NCBI GenBank assembly: GCA_913774725.1
Contig: CAJYIG010000193.1
Location: 1-5,357 of the forward strand
Reading direction: 5' to 3'
From: an uncultured Curtobacterium sp.
GTDB lineage: Bacteria; Actinomycetota; Actinomycetes; Actinomycetales; Microbacteriaceae
DNA: 5,357 nt
Shown here: positions 1-5,357 of the stretch, in pieces
Numbering within the stretch: position 1 is the stretch's first letter
Layout of the letters: every line of letters begins with the position of its first letter
Program-made: the position numbers and the translations under genes
Notes under the pieces: generated by a model
Seen by the model: only the letters and a program-made list of their open reading frames with translations
What the model was told of the DNA's origin: nothing
The model's database searches: none

Positions 1-85
1 GCACCGGAGGTCTCCGGGCGCTCTGGGTCGCGTCCGCCGCGGTCCGGCACGGCGACCGGGTTGTGCGCCCGGAGACCTCCGGTGC
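1..85. repeat. Perfect 21-bp inverted repeat with 43-base spacer
   Basis: Positions 1-21 are the exact reverse complement of 65-85. Each arm also contains its own imperfect palindrome, CCGGAG-N2-CTCCGG: CCGGAGGTCTCCGG at 4-17 and CCGGAGACCTCCGG at 69-82. The repeat may continue beyond the left edge, since the outer boundary cannot be seen. It appears to lie inside a coding frame, which is unusual for a repeat this long. It could be a pair of dimer-binding operator sites, an RNA hairpin in the message, or an assembly fold-back artefact. Confidence 0.85.
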
Positions 86-362
86 ACTGGTCGGGTTCGG
101 CGTCTTCGGCGGGCTCTACCTGCTCTACACGGTGGCGTGGCTGCTCACCGCGTCGACGTCGTACGTCGCGAACGTCGACACCGTGCTGACCGTCTTCGTC
201 GAGGTGCTGCGGTTCCTGTCGATCGTCGCGCCCGCGCTCTGGTTCACCGTGGTGCTCTGGGCCGGCCGCGGTCGACGGACCCGCACGCGCCTGCTCTGGA
301 TGCTGCTCGGCGCCGCCGTGCTCTTCCCCTGGCCGTTCCTCATGACCAGGAGCTTCGGGTGA
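1..362 (+). CDS. Hypothetical three-helix membrane protein, 5'-partial
   Basis: I do not recognise this family. The frame is open from the left edge to the TGA at 360-362, so the gene probably starts upstream. A GTG at 63 could start a 99-residue version, but it has no convincing ribosome binding site, and codons 3-62 show the same GC-rich third positions as the rest. Counting from codon 63, hydrophobic segments lie at about residues 8-30, 41-67 and 77-95. The basic stretch GRGRRTRTR (about 68-76) lies between the second and third. By the positive-inside rule this predicts a cytoplasmic N-terminal side and an external C-terminus. No catalytic motif is visible. The stop overlaps the start of the next gene in a GTGA junction, so the two are probably translated together and may act together. 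The upstream part carries both arms of a 21-bp inverted repeat. I am fairly sure it is coding but cannot name a function. Confidence 0.72.
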   Translation, partial: TGGLRALWVASAAVRHGDRVVRPETSGALVGFGVFGGLYLLYTVAWLLTASTSYVANVDTVLTVFVEVLRFLSIVAPALWFTVVLWAGRGRRTRTRLLWMLLGAAVLFPWPFLMTRSFG

Positions 363-739
363 CCGCCACGACCCCGGCGGTCCGCCGGACCCCGTCCCCG
401 CTCGTGGCCCGCATCGTCGTCTGGGTGGTCTTCGGCGCGCTCTTCGCGTACATGACCGTGCAGAGCGTCGGGAACCTCGTCACCGTCTCGCAGTCGGTGC
501 GCGCCTTCAACACGTTCCTCGAGACGACCTCGGGCGGGTCGTCGCTGCAGCGCAGCACCCCGTGGGGCTGGCTCGTCCTCGACATCGCGATCGCGCCCGT
601 GGCGTTCGTCGTGGCCCTCTGGGTGACGCGCCGCTCGCGGCTGGCGGTGACCATCGGCGTCTTCCTGGTCGCGTTCGCCGCGGCGGGTGCGCTCTGGCTG
701 GACCTGCAGCTCTTCGTGCCGCGTCTGCTCGACTTCTGA
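359..739 (+). CDS. Hypothetical three-helix membrane protein
   Basis: This is a 126-residue protein of unrecognised family. The GTG at 359 is chosen because it overlaps the preceding stop by four bases (GTGA), the usual sign of translational coupling; the same frame is open further upstream, but that stretch lies inside the previous gene. Three hydrophobic segments are visible: about residues 15-37 (VVWVVFGALFAYM), 70-89 (WLVLDIAIAPVAFVVALWV) and 95-118. Basic residues before the first helix (RR at 9-10, R18) and the RRSR at 91-94 suggest a cytoplasmic N-terminus and an external C-terminus. Residues 38-69, rich in Ser and Thr, would form an external loop. No enzyme motif or signal-peptidase site is evident. 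It resembles its neighbour in size and topology, so a two-subunit membrane complex is possible but unproven. The following hairpin region probably ends its transcript. Confidence 0.75.
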   Translation: MTATTPAVRRTPSPLVARIVVWVVFGALFAYMTVQSVGNLVTVSQSVRAFNTFLETTSGGSSLQRSTPWGWLVLDIAIAPVAFVVALWVTRRSRLAVTIGVFLVAFAAAGALWLDLQLFVPRLLDF

Positions 740-768
740 CGCGCGAGTGCCGGCGTCGTGACGCGCGA
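737..768. repeat. Direct repeat TGACGCGCGA, two copies 22 bp apart
   Basis: The ten bases at 737-746 recur exactly at 759-768. The start-to-start distance is 22 bp, about two helical turns. The first copy begins with the TGA stop codon of the upstream membrane gene. The second copy runs into the first hairpin of the intergenic region. It may be a remnant of a duplicated intergenic unit or a protein-binding pair; chance in GC-rich sequence is also possible. Confidence 0.6.
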
Positions 769-808
769 CACAGCCGCCCGGCGGCCTGTCGTGGGCCGGC
801 CGCCGGCC
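764..808. other. Two tandem GC-rich hairpins before the terminator
   Basis: The first hairpin pairs CGACA (766-770) with TGTCG (787-791) and GCCGC (773-777) with GCGGC (781-785), with a small internal loop and a CCG loop at 778-780. A G-U pair (765/792) and a C-G pair (764/793) extend its base. The second pairs GGCCGG (794-799) with CCGGCC (803-808) around a 3-base loop. Together with the stem at 810-841 they form three back-to-back hairpins with almost no spacer. They may assist termination or belong to a dispersed intergenic repeat. Confidence 0.6.
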
Positions 809-809
809 T

Positions 810-841
810 GGAGGCGCGGTGCGGGCCGCCACCGCGCCTCC
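810..841 (+). terminator. Probable intrinsic terminator hairpin
   Basis: GAGGCGCGGT at 811-820 pairs perfectly with ACCGCGCCTC at 831-840. One extra pair at each end (810/841 and 821/830) makes a 12-bp stem around an 8-base loop. No T-run follows, which is common for terminators in high-GC actinobacteria but weakens the call. It lies between the membrane-protein pair and the promoter-like sequence before serA, where a transcript end is expected. A shorter 5-bp stem (843-847 with 853-857) follows directly. The symmetry would also allow it to stop transcription from the other strand. Confidence 0.6.
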
Positions 842-879
842 CGACCCTCACGGGGTCCCGGCGGGGTCCGACGGGGCGG

Positions 880-908
880 TCGTAACCGGGTCCGCGCGTC
901 GATACGAT
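880..908 (+). promoter_or_regulatory. Likely serA-leuB-ilvE promoter
   Basis: A -10-like hexamer TACGAT at 903-908 (4 of 6 to TATAAT) lies 17 bp downstream of a weak -35-like TCGTAA at 880-885 (3 of 6 to TTGACA). Transcription would start near 914-915, giving a leader of about 32 bases that includes the GAGGA ribosome binding site at 933-937. Such a short leader leaves no room for a peptide attenuator or riboswitch. The position after a terminator-like stem and before a tight operon supports the call. Confidence 0.5.
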
Positions 909-946
909 GGTGGGATACCGCCCGTCTCGTGTGAGGAACTGCAGCT

Positions 947-2536
947 GTGCCGAAGCCGGTCGTCCTGATCGCCGAAGAACTCTCGCCCGCCACCGTCGAC
1001 GCCCTCGGGCCCGACTTCGAGATCCGGAACGTGGACGGTACCGACCGCGCCGCGCTCCTGTCCTCCCTCGCCGACGCGCACGCCGTGCTGGTGCGGTCCG
1101 CCACGAAGATCGACACCGAGGCCATCGCCGCCGCACCGCAGCTCAAGGTCGTCGCCCGCGCCGGCGTCGGCCTCGACAACGTCGACATCAAGGCGGCGAC
1201 CACCGCCGGCGTGATGGTCGTCAACGCACCGACGTCGAACATCATCTCGGCCGCCGAGCTCACCGTCGGCCACATCCTGTCGCTCGCGCGGCACATCCCG
1301 GCGGCGCACGCGTCGCTGGCGGCCGGTGCCTGGAAGCGCTCCTCGTACACCGGTGTCGAGCTCTACGAGAAGACCGTCGGCATCATCGGCCTCGGTCGCA
1401 TCGGTGCGCTCATCACCCAGCGTCTGCAGGCGTTCGGCGTCTCGGTCATCGCGTACGACCCGTACGTCACGACGGCCCGGGCGCAGCAGCTGGGCGTCGA
1501 GCTCGTCTCGCTCGAGGACCTCCTCCGCCGCGCGGACTTCACGACGATCCACATGCCCAAGACCCCGGAGACGGTGGGCATGATCTCCGACGAGCAGTTC
1601 GCGCTCATGAAGCCGAGCGCGTTCGTCGTGAACGTCGCCCGCGGCGGCCTGATCGACGAGGACGCCCTGCACCGCGCGCTCACGTCCGGCACGATCGCCG
1701 GCGCCGGTCTCGACGTGTTCGTGTCCGAGCCGCCGAAGGACTCGCCGCTCCTCGCGCTGCCGAACGTCGTCGTCACGCCGCACCTCGGGGCATCGACGGA
1801 CGAGGCCCAGGAGAAGGCCGGCGTCTCCGTGGCCAAGTCGGTGCGCCTCGCCCTCGGTGGGGAGCTCGTGCCGGACGCGGTGAACGTCGCCGGCGGCGTC
1901 ATCGACCCGTACGTCCGACCCGGGATCCCGCTCGTGGAGAAGCTCGGTCAGGTCTTCACCGGCCTGGCGACCTCGCCCGTGACGAGCATCGACGTCGAGG
2001 TGCACGGCGAACTCGCGCAGTACGACGTCAGCGTGCTGAAGCTCGCCGCGCTCAAGGGCGTCTTCACCGACGTCGTCAGCGACCAGGTCTCGTACGTCAA
2101 CGCCCCGCTCATCGCCGAGCAGCGAGGGGTGAGCGTCCGGCTCATCACCGACGCCGACAGCCCCGAGTACCGCAACGTGCTCACGATCCGCGGCGCGCAG
2201 TCCGACGGTCCGGCGATCAGCGTCTCCGGCACGCTCACCGGTGCGAAGCAGGTCGAGAAGCTCGTCGAGATCAACGGCCACGACGTCGAGGTCGCCCTCG
2301 ACGCCCACCACGTCGTCATGGTCTACACCGACCGTCCCGGCATCGTCGCGGTCTACGGCAAGGAGTTCGGCGACGCCGGCATCAACATCGCGGCGATGCA
2401 GATCTCGCGGCAGGAGGCCGGTGGCCAGGCGCTCAGCGTGCTGACGGTCGACTCGCCGGTGCCCGCGGAGATCCTCGAGCACGTGCGCTCCACCATCGAC
2501 GCGACCTCGCTCCGCGAGATCGACATCACGCTCTAG
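947..2536 (+). CDS. serA: D-3-phosphoglycerate dehydrogenase, long form
   Basis: This cytosolic enzyme oxidises 3-phosphoglycerate to 3-phosphohydroxypyruvate with NAD+, the first step of serine synthesis. The 529 residues match the long actinobacterial type (about 528 in M. tuberculosis). A split catalytic domain (about 1-95 and 285-315) flanks the NAD-binding domain, with GLGRIG at 148-153 and D171 at the end of the following strand. The expected catalytic residues are R232 (NVARGG), E261 (DVFVSEPP) and H279 (TPHLGAST). An allosteric substrate-binding domain (about 320-450) and a C-terminal ACT domain (about 455-529) follow. Y460, D462 and N480 match the serine-binding Tyr, Asp and Asn of the M. 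tuberculosis enzyme, so serine feedback inhibition is likely. The equivalents of that enzyme's allosteric-site His447 and Arg451 appear to be D446 and A450. The GTG start is set by GAGGA at 933-937, nine bases upstream. The stop overlaps the likely leuB ribosome binding site. Confidence 0.97.
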   Translation: MPKPVVLIAEELSPATVDALGPDFEIRNVDGTDRAALLSSLADAHAVLVRSATKIDTEAIAAAPQLKVVARAGVGLDNVDIKAATTAGVMVVNAPTSNIISAAELTVGHILSLARHIPAAHASLAAGAWKRSSYTGVELYEKTVGIIGLGRIGALITQRLQAFGVSVIAYDPYVTTARAQQLGVELVSLEDLLRRADFTTIHMPKTPETVGMISDEQFALMKPSAFVVNVARGGLIDEDALHRALTSGTIAGAGLDVFVSEPPKDSPLLALPNVVVTPHLGASTDEAQEKAGVSVAKSVRLALGGELVPDAVNVAGGVIDPYVRPGIPLVEKLGQVFTGLATSPVTSIDVEVHGELAQYDVSVLKLAALKGVFTDVVSDQVSYVNAPLIAEQRGVSVRLITDADSPEYRNVLTIRGAQSDGPAISVSGTLTGAKQVEKLVEINGHDVEVALDAHHVVMVYTDRPGIVAVYGKEFGDAGINIAAMQISRQEAGGQALSVLTVDSPVPAEILEHVRSTIDATSLREIDITL

Positions 2537-2547
2537 GGACACCGGAC

Positions 2548-3615
2548 ATGGCACAGACGGTCAAGCTCGCGGTCGTCCGCGGCGACGGCATCGGGCCTGA
2601 GGTCGTCGACGAGGCCCTGAAGGTCCTGCACGCCGTGCTGCCCGACGACCTCGTCGTGCAGGAGACCGCGTTCTCGCTCGGTGCCACGCGGTACCTGGAG
2701 ACGGGCGACATCCTGAGCGACGCGGACACGGCGGCCCTGGCCGAGCACGACGCGATCCTGCTCGGTGCCGTCGGTGGCGACCCGCGCGACCCGCGTCTGG
2801 CCGGGGGGATCATCGAGCGCGGCCTCCTGCTGAAGCTGCGCTTCGCCTTCGACCACTACGTCAACCTGCGACCCACGACCGTGTACTCCTCGGTCGCGAG
2901 TCCGCTCGCCGACCCGGGCGCGGTGGACTTCGTGGTCGTGCGCGAGGGCACCGAGGGGCCGTACGTCGGCAACGGCGGCGCGATCCGCGTCGGCACGCCC
3001 CACGAGATCGCCACCGAGGTGTCCCTCAACACGGCCCACGGGGTCGAGCGCGTCGTCCGCTACGCCTTCGACCTCGCGTCCCGCCGGCCGCGGAAGCACC
3101 TGACGCTCGTGCACAAGAGCAACGTGCTCGTGCACGCGGGCGCGCTCTGGCAGCGGACGGTCGCCGCGGTCGCCGAGGAGCACCCGGACGTGACGGTCGA
3201 CTACCAGCACGTCGACGCGGTGACGATCCACATGGTCCGCGAGCCCGGCCGGTTCGACGTCATCGTCACCGACAACCTGTTCGGGGACATCATCACCGAC
3301 CTGGCCGGCGCGATCAGCGGCGGCATCGGGCTGGCGGCCTCGGGGAACATCAACCCGGACGGCACCTTCCCCAGCATGTTCGAGCCGGTGCACGGTTCCG
3401 CGCCGGACATCGCAGGCCAGCAGGTCGCCGACCCGACCGCCGCCGTCCTGTCCGTCGCCCTGCTGCTCGACCACCTCGGTCGGGCGGACCTGGCGTCGGC
3501 CGTGACGCAGGCGGTCGAGGCCGACCTCGCGAGCCGGGGCACCACGCCGCGCAGCACGGCCGAGGTCGGCGACGCCATCGCCGCCGCGGTCGCAGCACGC
3601 ACCACCACCGCCTGA
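2548..3615 (+). CDS. leuB: 3-isopropylmalate dehydrogenase
   Basis: This cytosolic enzyme oxidatively decarboxylates 3-isopropylmalate to 2-oxoisocaproate with NAD+ and a divalent metal, the third step of leucine synthesis. The 355 residues are normal for the family. Visible motifs are the N-terminal GDGIGPEV (12-19), the substrate loop ERGLLLKLR (90-98), R108 in NLRP, R132 and Y139 in [11 protein letters not shown]190 in VHKSNV, D223, metal-binding D247 and D251 in [10 protein letters not shown], and HGSAPDIAG (282-290) of the NAD site. The LLxLR loop favours isopropylmalate over isocitrate or tartrate as substrate. The ATG lies 11 bases after serA, with AGGGA at 2535-2539 overlapping the serA TAG, so coupled translation is likely. 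The frame stays open far upstream through serA, but that stretch is a shadow, and the protein alignment begins at this ATG. The nearby ilvE provides the next step. Confidence 0.97.
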   Translation: MAQTVKLAVVRGDGIGPEVVDEALKVLHAVLPDDLVVQETAFSLGATRYLETGDILSDADTAALAEHDAILLGAVGGDPRDPRLAGGIIERGLLLKLRFAFDHYVNLRPTTVYSSVASPLADPGAVDFVVVREGTEGPYVGNGGAIRVGTPHEIATEVSLNTAHGVERVVRYAFDLASRRPRKHLTLVHKSNVLVHAGALWQRTVAAVAEEHPDVTVDYQHVDAVTIHMVREPGRFDVIVTDNLFGDIITDLAGAISGGIGLAASGNINPDGTFPSMFEPVHGSAPDIAGQQVADPTAAVLSVALLLDHLGRADLASAVTQAVEADLASRGTTPRSTAEVGDAIAAAVAARTTTA

Positions 3616-3630
3616 CAGGAGTCACCCCCG

Positions 3631-4785
3631 ATGAGCCACGACAGCGCGAGCACCGACAGCGCGAGCACCGACACCGCCACCACCGACGGCGACTTCGCCC
3701 TCGAGTTCGCGAGCACGCCGTCGCCCGAACGCCGAGCTGCAGCCGAGCGCGAGGAGATCCTTGCCGACCCGGGCTTCGGCAAGCACTTCACCGACCACAT
3801 GGCCACCGTCGAGTGGTCGCTCGACGGCGGCTGGCACAGCGCCGCGATCCACCCGTACGGGCCGCTGACCCTCGACCCCAGCGCCAGCGTGTTCCACTAC
3901 GCGCAGGAGATCTTCGAGGGCATGAAGGCCTACCGCCACGCGGACGGGTCGGTGTGGTCGTTCCGCCCGGACGCCAACGGCCGTCGTTTCCAGCGCTCGG
4001 CCCGTCGGCTCGCGCTCCCGGAGCTGCCGGTCGAGGTCTTCGTCGAGTCGGTCCGGCAGCTCGTCCGCGCCGACGTCGACTGGGTGCCCTCGGCGCCGGA
4101 GACCAGCCTGTACCTGCGGCCCTTCATGATCGCGACGGAGTCGTTCCTCGGTGTCCGGGCCGCGCAGGAGGTCGCGTACCACTGCATCGCGAGCCCGGCC
4201 GGGGCCTACTTCACGTCCGGACCGAAGCCGGTGAGCATCTGGCTGTCGACGAAGTACGCGCGTGCCGCCCGCGGCGGGACGGGTGCGGCGAAGACCGGCG
4301 GCAACTACGCGGCGTCGCTGCTCCCGCAGCAGGAAGCGTACGAGCAGGGCTGCCAGCAGGTGATGTTCCTCGACTCCGAGGAGGGCAGGTACCTCGAGGA
4401 GCTCGGCGGCATGAACGTCGTGCTCGTCAAGGCGGACGGCACCCTCGTCACCCCGGACTCGGAGTCGATCCTCGAGGGCATCACGCGCGACTCGATCCTG
4501 CAGCTCGCCGAGGACCGCGGGCTCCGGGTGGAGCGACGTCGGGTCACCCTCGACGAGTGGCGCGACGGTGTCGCCGACGGTTCGATCACCGAGGCGTTCG
4601 CCTGCGGGACCGCCGCCGTGGTCACGCCGATCGCGGAACTCCGCGGCGAGGGCTTCACGATCGGCTCGCCGACCGTCGGTGCCGGCGAACTGACGATGTC
4701 GCTCCGTCAGGAGCTGACCGACATCCAGTACGGCCGTCGTCCCGACCCGCACGGGTGGATGACGCGCCTGACGGACCCGGCCTGA
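3631..4785 (+). CDS. ilvE: Branched-chain amino acid aminotransferase
   Basis: This PLP enzyme of fold type IV transfers the amino group from glutamate to the 2-oxo acids of leucine, isoleucine and valine, using the 2-oxoisocaproate made by LeuB. The 384 residues resemble the larger BCAT type also found in eukaryotes. Visible features are YAQEIFEGMKAYR (90-102), R119 as the likely PLP-phosphate Arg, YLRPF with R163, catalytic K221 in GTGAAKTGGNYA, E257 in EELGGMN facing the PLP ring nitrogen, and T327 in ACGTAAVV for the phosphate. The family-like sequence starts near DFALEF (21-26). Residues 5-19 before it are a Ser/Thr/Asp/Ala tandem repeat. The ATG is supported by AGGAG at 3617-3621 with a 9-base spacer, and no other start codon intervenes. 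The gap after leuB is 15 bases, which indicates one operon. A 4-amino-4-deoxychorismate lyase or D-amino acid aminotransferase is unlikely given these motifs. Confidence 0.96.
   Translation: MSHDSASTDSASTDTATTDGDFALEFASTPSPERRAAAEREEILADPGFGKHFTDHMATVEWSLDGGWHSAAIHPYGPLTLDPSASVFHYAQEIFEGMKAYRHADGSVWSFRPDANGRRFQRSARRLALPELPVEVFVESVRQLVRADVDWVPSAPETSLYLRPFMIATESFLGVRAAQEVAYHCIASPAGAYFTSGPKPVSIWLSTKYARAARGGTGAAKTGGNYAASLLPQQEAYEQGCQQVMFLDSEEGRYLEELGGMNVVLVKADGTLVTPDSESILEGITRDSILQLAEDRGLRVERRRVTLDEWRDGVADGSITEAFACGTAAVVTPIAELRGEGFTIGSPTVGAGELTMSLRQELTDIQYGRRPDPHGWMTRLTDPA
3640..3684 (+). repeat. 15-bp tandem repeat at the start of ilvE
   Basis: GACAGCGCGAGCACC occurs twice, exactly, at 3640-3654 and 3655-3669. 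A diverged third unit, GACACCGCCACCACC, follows at 3670-3684. The unit is five codons, so copy changes keep the frame. It encodes DSAST, DSAST and DTATT. The tract lies in a non-conserved N-terminal extension of the aminotransferase and looks like recent slippage. Confidence 0.9.
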
Positions 4786-4797
4786 GCCGCGGATCGG

Positions 4798-4803
4798 TAG
4801 GGT
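4798..4803 (+). promoter_or_regulatory. Possible leaderless -10 element before the FAH-family gene
   Basis: TAGGGT fits the actinobacterial TANNNT -10 pattern and ends six bases before the GTG at 4810, so transcription would begin at the start codon itself. No good -35 is seen at normal spacing; CTGACG at 4768-4773 is too far away. The same bases contain AGGG, which could instead serve as a weak ribosome binding site for read-through from ilvE. The two readings cannot be separated from sequence alone. Confidence 0.4.
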
Positions 4804-4809
4804 GGAACG

Positions 4810-5357
4810 GTGAAGATCGCACGGTTCAGCAGCACGGGTGAAGACCCGCGGTACGGCATCCTCGACGAGCGCGACCTGGTCGTCCTCGCGGGGGACCCGA
4901 TGTACCAGGGGTTCGAGACGACGGGGGAGCGGGTGCCGCTCGCCGACGCCAAGCTCCTCGCACCGGTGATCCCGCGCTCGAAGGTGATCGGCGTCGGGCT
5001 GAACTACGCCGAGCACGCATCGGAGATGGACGAGCGGTCCGGTGACGACCCCGTGGTCTTCCTCAAGCCGAACACCGCGGTCATCGGGCCGGACGACCCG
5101 ATCCGGCTGCCGGCCGAGGTCGGTCGTGTCGACCACGAGGGCGAACTCGCCATCGTGATCGGGTCGCTCGCGAAGAACGTGCGGCGCGAGGACTTCGCCA
5201 GCGTCGTGCTCGGCTACACGATCGCCAACGACGTGACGGCTCGGGACCTGCAGGCCCGCGACGGCCAGTGGACCCGCGCGAAGGGCTTCGACACGTTCTG
5301 CCCGCTCGGTCCCGTCATCGAGACCGAGATCGACCCGTCGGACATCCGGCTCGAGAC
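4810..5357 (+). CDS. Fumarylacetoacetate hydrolase-family protein, 3'-partial
   Basis: The first 182 codons are present and the gene runs off the right edge. A short N-terminal domain (about 1-50, starting MKIARF, DUF2437-like) precedes the catalytic fold. Family marks are GVGLNYAEHA (61-70), FLKP (84-87), the metal ligands E110 and E112 in DHEGELAIVIG with D141 in YTIANDVTARD, and KGFDTFCPLGP (158-168). Enzymes of this group hydrolyse, decarboxylate or isomerise 2-oxo or beta-diketo acids using Mg2+ or Mn2+; annotations include 2-hydroxyhepta-2,4-diene-1,7-dioate isomerase, acylpyruvase and oxaloacetate-processing enzymes. The true substrate cannot be told from sequence. The GTG is chosen because family similarity starts there, 24 bases after ilvE. 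No aromatic degradation genes are nearby, so a role linked to central or amino-acid metabolism is more plausible. Family assignment is firm; function is not. Confidence 0.93.
   Translation, partial: MKIARFSSTGEDPRYGILDERDLVVLAGDPMYQGFETTGERVPLADAKLLAPVIPRSKVIGVGLNYAEHASEMDERSGDDPVVFLKPNTAVIGPDDPIRLPAEVGRVDHEGELAIVIGSLAKNVRREDFASVVLGYTIANDVTARDLQARDGQWTRAKGFDTFCPLGPVIETEIDPSDIRLE

Noticed and set aside
125..832. Long - strand frames opposite the membrane-protein genes (also 340-1350)
   Set aside because: They are rich in Arg, His and Asp and have no domain features. The + strand frames show clear hydrophobic segments, positive-inside charge and a coupled stop/start.
740..946. A small RNA or riboswitch in the intergenic region before serA
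   Set aside because: The stems are strong but match no riboswitch class I know. The likely transcription start lies downstream of them, so they would not be in the serA leader.
907..2547. Open + strand frame leading into leuB, which could suggest a long N-terminal fusion
   Set aside because: The upstream part is an Arg-rich out-of-frame reading of serA. LeuB similarity starts at the ATG at 2548, which has its own ribosome binding site.
848..2554. A 568-codon open frame on the - strand opposite serA
   Set aside because: Its translation is dominated by Arg, Asp, Glu, Val and Gly with no recognisable domain, as expected from the complement of a high-GC gene. serA on the + strand is unambiguous.
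3622..5136. A 504-codon open frame on the - strand across ilvE and the FAH-family gene
   Set aside because: It spans two clear + strand genes and their intergenic gap, has low-complexity Arg/Val/Asp composition and no motif. It is a GC-driven shadow.
947..5357. A novel multi-gene defence or mobile system
   Set aside because: All genes here are conserved metabolic enzymes with intact motifs. There is no transposase, integrase, toxin-antitoxin pair, nuclease or attachment-site pattern.

Overview
This window is chromosomal DNA from a high-GC Gram-positive bacterium. G and C dominate third codon positions, and GTG and ATG starts are mixed. The long-form SerA, the actinobacterial-type LeuB and the gene order point to Actinobacteria. 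Microbacteriaceae, possibly Curtobacterium or a relative, is my best guess from general familiarity; no marker gene here proves it. All supported genes are on the + strand. I see no RNA genes, CRISPR arrays or insertion sequences.

Layout. Positions 1-739 hold two small, unrecognised membrane proteins joined by a 4-base GTGA stop/start overlap. The first runs off the left edge, where there is also a perfect 21-bp inverted repeat. Positions 740-946 are non-coding: a run of GC-rich hairpins, the strongest a 12-bp stem at 810-841 that probably acts as a terminator, then G-rich repeats and a likely promoter (-10 TACGAT at 903-908). Next comes a tight amino-acid biosynthesis operon: serA (947-2536), leuB (2548-3615) and ilvE (3631-4785), with gaps of only 11 and 15 bases. 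A fumarylacetoacetate hydrolase-family gene starts at 4810 and runs off the right edge. It may have its own leaderless-type promoter.

How the genes work together. SerA takes 3-phosphoglycerate into serine synthesis. LeuB carries out the oxidative decarboxylation step of leucine synthesis. IlvE does the final glutamate-dependent transamination for leucine, isoleucine and valine. The FAH-family enzyme has no settled substrate, but it sits near serA and leuB in other actinobacteria too. For example, Mycobacterium tuberculosis has serA1 (Rv2996c), leuB (Rv2995c) and an FAH-family gene (Rv2993c) close together.

Most of the window is ordinary conserved metabolism, and I found no clearly new multi-gene system. 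The points most worth a second look are the edge inverted repeat, the stacked hairpins before serA, an in-frame 15-bp tandem repeat at the start of ilvE, apparent changes in the SerA anion-binding site, and the coupled membrane-protein pair.
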